Assembly: GCA_947169755.1 (NCBI GenBank)
Contig: CAMVQX010000006.1
Location: 1-25,882, forward strand
Length of the DNA: 25,882 nucleotides
Reading direction: 5' to 3'
Source of the DNA: an uncultured bacterium
GTDB lineage: Bacteria > Cyanobacteriota > Vampirovibrionia > Gastranaerophilales > Gastranaerophilaceae
The position numbers and the translations under genes are program-made. Numbering within the stretch: the stretch's first letter is position 1; every line of letters starts with the position of its first letter. This document shows, in pieces, positions 21,805 through 25,882 of this stretch. Under the pieces are notes generated by a model. That model saw nothing but the letters and a program-made list of their open reading frames with translations. It ran no database searches and had not been told where the DNA came from.

Positions 21805-23112
21805 ATGGAAGTTAATGTCATAGGTGCAGGTTTAGCCGGTTCTGAGGCTGCATTACAGCTTGCTAAGAGAGGAATAAAAGTAAAATTATACGAAATGCGT
21901 CCTAAAAAAATGACAGGTGCGCATAAGACTGAAAATTTTGCTGAATTTGTATGCTCAAATAGTTTGGGAGCTTCTGATTGTACAAATGCATCAGGACTTT
22001 TAAAAAAAGAAATGGAGTTATTAGGCGGAGAATTAATAAAAATAGCACGGAACTGTGCCGTTCCTGCAGGGAGTGCCCTTGCAATAGACCGAGAATTGTT
22101 TTCGAAAACGGTAACTGAAACTGTTGAAGATAATTCTAATATTACTGTCCTTAAAGAAGAGGTAACTGAAATTCCGGACGGATACACAATTATTGCATCA
22201 GGTCCTTTAACGTCCGAGGATTTAGCAAATTCGATAAAGGAATTTACTAAAGAAGAACATTTACATTTTTTTGATGCAATAGCGCCAATTGTAGAAAAAG
22301 ACAGTATTGATTTTAAAAAGGCTTTCTGGGCTGCCAGATATAATAAGGGAGAAGCATCATATATCAATTGCCCAATGGATAAAGAACAATATGAGAAGTT
22401 TTATAATATATTGGTTAATGCACCAAGAATTGAATTAAAAGATTTTGAAAAGAATGCAAAATTTTTTGAAAGTTGTCTGCCTATTGAAGTTTTGGCATCT
22501 CGCGGTGTTGATACATTACGATTTGGCCCTATGAAACCTGTCGGTCTGGTGGATGACAGAACCGAAATTGAAAATTATGCTGTTGTTCAATTGAGACAGG
22601 ACAATTCCGCAAAAACTCTATTTAATTTGGTAGGTTTTCAAACTAATTTAAAATGGCCGAGCCAAAAGGAACTTTTGCAATCAATTCCGGGACTTGAACA
22701 TGTAAACATAGTCAGGTACGGAGTTATGCACAGAAATACATTTATAAATTCTCCGAAACTCTTAAATGCTTCTTTGCAGACCAGAAATAGAAAGGATCTA
22801 TTTTTTGCCGGTCAAATAACAGGCACGGAAGGTTATACGGAATCTATTGCAACAGGCATGTTTGCCGGAATTAATATGGCAAGGTTAATTGAGGGAAAAG
22901 ATTTAATAATTTTGCCAAAGATAACGATGTTGGGAGCTTTAACACAGTATATCAGTGATGATAATCAAGATAGATTTCAGCCTATAAATTCAAATTGGGG
23001 TATAGTGGAACCATTGGAGCTTCCCAAAAAAGAGAGAAAAAATAAAAAACTAAAGGCTGAGTTGATATCTGCACGTTCTGTTGAATTTATTGGCAAAATA
23101 GCATTAATCTAG
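21805..23112 (+). CDS. trmFO: Methylenetetrahydrofolate-tRNA-(uracil-5-)-methyltransferase TrmFO
   Basis: 435 residues, normal length. It makes 5-methyluridine-54 in the tRNA T-loop using methylene-THF and FAD/NADPH. The FAD-binding GAGLAGSEAA begins at residue 7, followed by YEMRP. Family Cys are C50 in EFVCSNSLG and C224 in ESCLPIEVLASRG, matching the C53/C226 pair of the B. subtilis enzyme. RFGPMKPVGL, the NLVGFQTNL segment and FFAGQITGTEGYTESIATG are all conserved. There is no Shine-Dalgarno; an extended -10 ends 7 nt upstream, suggesting a leaderless mRNA. The next gene begins 13 nt after the stop but appears to have its own -10. Confidence 0.97.
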   Translation: MEVNVIGAGLAGSEAALQLAKRGIKVKLYEMRPKKMTGAHKTENFAEFVCSNSLGASDCTNASGLLKKEMELLGGELIKIARNCAVPAGSALAIDRELFSKTVTETVEDNSNITVLKEEVTEIPDGYTIIASGPLTSEDLANSIKEFTKEEHLHFFDAIAPIVEKDSIDFKKAFWAARYNKGEASYINCPMDKEQYEKFYNILVNAPRIELKDFEKNAKFFESCLPIEVLASRGVDTLRFGPMKPVGLVDDRTEIENYAVVQLRQDNSAKTLFNLVGFQTNLKWPSQKELLQSIPGLEHVNIVRYGVMHRNTFINSPKLLNASLQTRNRKDLFFAGQITGTEGYTESIATGMFAGINMARLIEGKDLIILPKITMLGALTQYISDDNQDRFQPINSNWGIVEPLELPKKERKNKKLKAELISARSVEFIGKIALI

Positions 23113-23118
23113 TATAAT
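23113..23118 (+). promoter_or_regulatory. -10-like TATAAT between trmFO and the next gene
   Basis: TATAAT abuts the trmFO stop codon and ends 7 nt before the ATG at 23126. No Shine-Dalgarno is present, so this would produce a leaderless transcript for the three-gene unit. No strong -35 is seen. Confidence 0.45.
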
Positions 23119-23125
23119 CGTATTT

Positions 23126-23593
23126 ATGAAAAAAAATTTAATTATTTTGGTATTGTTGATAATAATTTGTGTAATAGCCACGATGATAGCTGAAAATTTT
23201 TTAATAGGCTTGTCCGGATTGCTATTGATACCATTAATGTTTATTTTAGATTTATGTTTTTATATAACGCCGTTAGCTTTAATTATTTTGGCTGTTCTTA
23301 GTATATGGCAATTTATAGTAAAAGATTATAAAAAATTTGATAAGTTTTTTATGATTTTTATTATGATAGCTGTATTTGGAATTTTAAATTTAAAATATGA
23401 AAATGTAATTTCATTAACAAATTATTTTATAAAAAATGAGATGATAAAATTATACACATATATTTTGGGATTATTCATGATTGGTCTTTTGACTTTGTAT
23501 ATTTCTCAAAAAAAGGATACACGATATTATATACCTATAATTTTATTTATACAGAGTTATGCAATATATTATTGTTTTTTTAGAGGTATATGA
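23126..23593 (+). CDS. Small multi-pass membrane protein
   Basis: 155 residues, very Ile/Leu/Phe-rich, with about four to five membrane segments (roughly 4-24, 30-62 as one or two, 75-90, 110-128, 134-152) joined by short basic loops (KDYKKFDK, SQKKDTRYY). No motif is recognised. Its stop overlaps the start of the MFS gene (ATGA), so the two are translationally coupled and probably functionally linked. It is the first gene of a three-gene unit ending in the glycosyltransferase. Confidence 0.8.
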   Translation: MKKNLIILVLLIIICVIATMIAENFLIGLSGLLLIPLMFILDLCFYITPLALIILAVLSIWQFIVKDYKKFDKFFMIFIMIAVFGILNLKYENVISLTNYFIKNEMIKLYTYILGLFMIGLLTLYISQKKDTRYYIPIILFIQSYAIYYCFFRGI

Positions 23594-24777
23594 TGCATGA
23601 TTTTCAAATATGGAAATTGAATATTGCATTGTTTTTGAGAGCGTTTTTGCTTTTATCTCCTGTTATCTTACTTTTTTATCAGGAAAACGGGTTAACTGTC
23701 CAAACGTTGTTTTTGTTTCAAGGTATTTTTTATGTTGTATCAATATTAGCAGAAATCCCTGTAGGGTACTTGGCGGATAATATTTCAAAAAAAGATGTTT
23801 TGTTGATATCGTTTGGAATTTTTCTTTTTATAAGTGTATTGTGGCTGTTTTTTAAAGGATTTTACATAATTTTAGCCGGCGAAATTTTATTTGCCGTTTC
23901 AAAAGTGATGATGGATAATGCTATGTCCGGTTATTTGTATGATTATCTTGGTGAAAATGAAAAAAGTGAAAAAATGGTAAGATATTGGGGGTATTTAAAC
24001 TTTTTCTTAGCTTGCGGGACGGCATTAGCAGGATTGGCAGGTACTTGGACATTTCTCAAATACGGTTATCGTTCAGTTCTTACGCTCGAAGTATTCTTGA
24101 TAATAATAAGTTTATTACTTGTTTTGTCAATTCCAAATATTAAATCCTCAAAAGTTGGTCCAAAAATAATAAATCACCTCAAATCCGCAAGAGAAATATT
24201 TAAAAATGAATCTATACGTTATTATGTATTTTATTCAGGTGTATTAACTTCATGTTCAATATTGTTTGCCTTGAGTTTTCAGCCATTGATGCAAAATGCA
24301 ATGTTTCCGGTGTTTATGTTTGGTATAATAGCTTTTTCAAATCATGGTATACGAGCCTTATCGGGGATTGTAGCCGGCAAATTCCGCGAACGTTTAAAAA
24401 TCAGAAAAATGGTACTTCCTTTGTATTTTTTCTACATATTTGCATTTTGTTTAATTTTAAGTATTTTACATTTTTCTAATATTGTTTATGTAACATCTGT
24501 ACTGTTAATAATATGTTTAATAATCGGAGTACAGCTTTTGTTTGCAATATTGCATGTAAGCAGGTTACACAGATTTGTTGGGATAGAAAAAAGAGGAAAT
24601 ATAATGGCAATAAATAATTTTGTTTCACGCTTTATGGCTGCAGGAATATTAATTTCTTCAAAATTTTTTATTGACAAACTCGGCTTGGAAAAATTTTATT
24701 TAATATCATTTGCAGTTTTTCTGGCAGCTTCAATATATCTTGTACCAAAAACGTATAAAATAAAGGAATTAGTATGA
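23590..24777 (+). CDS. Major facilitator superfamily transporter
   Basis: 395 residues, about 12 hydrophobic segments. The MFS motif A region is visible in loop 2-3 (PVGYLADNISKKDVLL, the G-x3-D-x-K/R type), and the size fits. Substrate cannot be told; a sugar, drug or lipid-linked compound is possible given the neighbouring glycosyltransferase. ATG at 23590 overlaps the previous stop, and a second in-frame ATG at 23593 lies at better spacing from AGAGG (23582-23586). The 3' end overlaps the next gene by ATGA. Tight coupling on both sides indicates one operon. Confidence 0.9.
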   Translation: MMHDFQIWKLNIALFLRAFLLLSPVILLFYQENGLTVQTLFLFQGIFYVVSILAEIPVGYLADNISKKDVLLISFGIFLFISVLWLFFKGFYIILAGEILFAVSKVMMDNAMSGYLYDYLGENEKSEKMVRYWGYLNFFLACGTALAGLAGTWTFLKYGYRSVLTLEVFLIIISLLLVLSIPNIKSSKVGPKIINHLKSAREIFKNESIRYYVFYSGVLTSCSILFALSFQPLMQNAMFPVFMFGIIAFSNHGIRALSGIVAGKFRERLKIRKMVLPLYFFYIFAFCLILSILHFSNIVYVTSVLLIICLIIGVQLLFAILHVSRLHRFVGIEKRGNIMAINNFVSRFMAAGILISSKFFIDKLGLEKFYLISFAVFLAASIYLVPKTYKIKELV

Positions 24778-25775
24778 AAAAATTATTCATAACATTTATA
24801 GCATTAATATTTATACAATTAGGTGCGTATGCACAGAGAGTGAATGTGGCGTTTACTATTGATAATAATTATCCTATTTTTACGCTTTTGGCAATAAATT
24901 CTATACTTGTAAACAACGCTTCAAATTCTGATTACACATTTTATATTATAGAAAATAATGTAACCGCAAGAAACAAAAAGTTTATGCGTAATTTTGTTGA
25001 AGATAAAAAGCAAAAGATTGAATTTATCAATATAGATACAAGCATAATTGATAACGGCAAATATTTTTATACATTTTCAGATGGACAGCGGATTACTCCT
25101 ATTGGAATGGCAAGAATAATGATTCCGGAACTTTTGCCAAATGACGTAGATAGAGTAATATATATTGACGGGGATACTCTTATTACTGCCGATTTGAAAG
25201 AGTTATATAATGAAGATTTAGGCAGTAAGTACATTGGAATGTCGAAAAACTTTGGAAATTTAGAGTATAAAATGTATAAATTTAGTACTTATTGCAATTC
25301 CGGTGTAATCTTGATGGATTTAAATAAATTGCGTGAACATAATATTTCGAAAAAGATGGTTACATATTTAAATGTTCACAGTAAAGAATTTATCTATAAA
25401 GGAGAAACTGATAATTCTGTTTATTTGTATCCTGATCAAGATTTAATCAACATAGTGCTGGATAAAAATATAAAATTATTAGACCAACGATGGAATAATC
25501 AAACGATAAGACGAGTTGCGTTATCTGATTTTAATCAACCCGGTATCATACATTATATAGGTCCGAATAAACCTTGGGATTTTCCAAAATATTATACATA
25601 TGGTGTAAAGATGTATTACCAATATTGGAAAGCTTCATCATTAAAAAAATATTTATATTTGCATAAATTCAAGAGTGTAAAAAGAGAATATATAGATTTG
25701 TGCAGAAAGAAATATAGTAGATATAAGATGGTATTAAAATCAATGAAGCAAGGTAAATTTACATTTTTATATTAA
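24774..25775 (+). CDS. Glycosyltransferase family 8-like protein with apparent signal peptide
   Basis: 333 residues. The N-terminus is a textbook signal peptide (MKKLFITFIALIFIQLGAYA, then Q21; A-Y-A cleavage). The rest is GT8/LgtC-like: VNVAFTIDNNYPIFTLLAIN with the sugar-nucleotide fold, D132-G-D134 (YIDGDT) as the Mn-binding DxD, CNSGVILMDL, YPDQDLIN, and H260-Y-I-G-P-N-K-P-W as the second metal/donor motif. GT8 enzymes transfer sugars from UDP-sugars and normally work in the cytoplasm, so an export signal is unusual; a membrane anchor is the alternative. The start overlaps the MFS stop by 4 bp. The acceptor may be an envelope glycan or lipid. Confidence 0.88.
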   Translation: MKKLFITFIALIFIQLGAYAQRVNVAFTIDNNYPIFTLLAINSILVNNASNSDYTFYIIENNVTARNKKFMRNFVEDKKQKIEFINIDTSIIDNGKYFYTFSDGQRITPIGMARIMIPELLPNDVDRVIYIDGDTLITADLKELYNEDLGSKYIGMSKNFGNLEYKMYKFSTYCNSGVILMDLNKLREHNISKKMVTYLNVHSKEFIYKGETDNSVYLYPDQDLINIVLDKNIKLLDQRWNNQTIRRVALSDFNQPGIIHYIGPNKPWDFPKYYTYGVKMYYQYWKASSLKKYLYLHKFKSVKREYIDLCRKKYSRYKMVLKSMKQGKFTFLY

Positions 25776-25780
25776 ACCTA

Positions 25781-25809
25781 TTGCAAAAAAAAAATCAGCA
25801 TATTATAAT
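25781..25809 (+). promoter_or_regulatory. Promoter of tRNA-Asp
   Basis: TTGCAA (25781-25786), a 17-bp spacer and TATAAT (25804-25809), 20 bp before the tRNA 5' end. Confidence 0.8.
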
Positions 25810-25829
25810 TTAGCTTGTTGAAAGACCAT

Positions 25830-25882
25830 GGGAGCGTAGCTCAGTTTGGTTAGAGCGCATGCCTGTCACGCATGAGGTCGCG
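25830..25882 (+). tRNA. tRNA-Asp (GUC anticodon), 5' part
   Basis: Acceptor 5' strand GGGAGCG, D-arm AGCTCAGTTTGGTTAGAGC, and anticodon loop CTGTCAC with GTC for Asp; the stem pairs GCATGC with GCATG(A)G. The window ends in the variable/T-arm region, so the 3' part is cut by the edge only. Confidence 0.93.

Noticed and set aside
21780..22367. 195-residue minus-strand frame opposite trmFO
   Set aside because: Fully inside the conserved trmFO gene and unlike a protein family.
1..25882. CRISPR array, rRNA or insertion sequence
   Set aside because: No regularly spaced repeats, no rRNA sequence and no transposase or integrase frame were seen anywhere in the window.

Overview
The window is about 26 kb of AT-rich, densely coded bacterial DNA carrying one tRNA-Ser gene and the start of a tRNA-Asp gene. 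The gene set points to a Gram-negative-type (two-membrane) bacterium: an AsmA/DUF3971-like envelope protein, TspO, folate-dependent TrmFO, a bifunctional nuclease-family protein and a GGGtGRT/NifU-like pair. Several apparently lineage-restricted proteins carry Asn/Pro-rich N-termini with an 'SFTG' motif. The best guess is an uncultured gut Gastranaerophilales/'Melainabacteria' (Vampirovibrionia) relative, but that rests on recalled gene style, not on a search.

Left part (1-7700): a non-coding, repeat-like stretch with a perfect 12-bp inverted repeat comes first. It is followed by a 1803-residue coiled-coil protein with a Gly/Ala-rich hydrophobic core that I cannot assign to a family. A clear promoter then starts a two-gene operon, a Cys-rich NifU/IscU-like scaffold and a GGGtGRT protein, closed by a strong terminator.

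Middle (7700-14600): a small secreted protein converges on a secreted WG-repeat protein. The latter is divergent, across a palindromic promoter region, from a 924-residue AsmA-like envelope protein that starts at TTG. Next is an accessory-looking island. It holds a MuF-like/toxin-like protein, a small membrane protein, a detached second copy of the toxin C-terminus (53 codons) and a second small membrane protein. Related palindromic repeats lie in inverted orientation around the second half. It has the architecture of a polymorphic toxin/immunity locus with an orphan tip, and is the most interesting part of the window. TspO lies just beyond it.

Right part (14600-25882): a divergent DXS-like thiamine-diphosphate enzyme converges on 3-methyladenine glycosylase I (Tag). 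Then come a zinc phospholipase C-like protein without a signal peptide, tRNA-Ser(GCU), the bifunctional nuclease-family protein, three small lineage-style proteins, a DUF1858 protein, a 626-residue membrane-associated 'FTG' protein and TrmFO. A tightly packed three-gene unit follows (small membrane protein, MFS transporter, GT8-like glycosyltransferase with an apparent signal peptide), then the tRNA-Asp(GUC) promoter and the first 53 nt of that tRNA.

A recurring theme is two start-site classes. Some genes have a clear Shine-Dalgarno sequence. Others have none and instead carry a -10-like hexamer ending 6-8 nt before the start codon, as expected for leaderless mRNAs.
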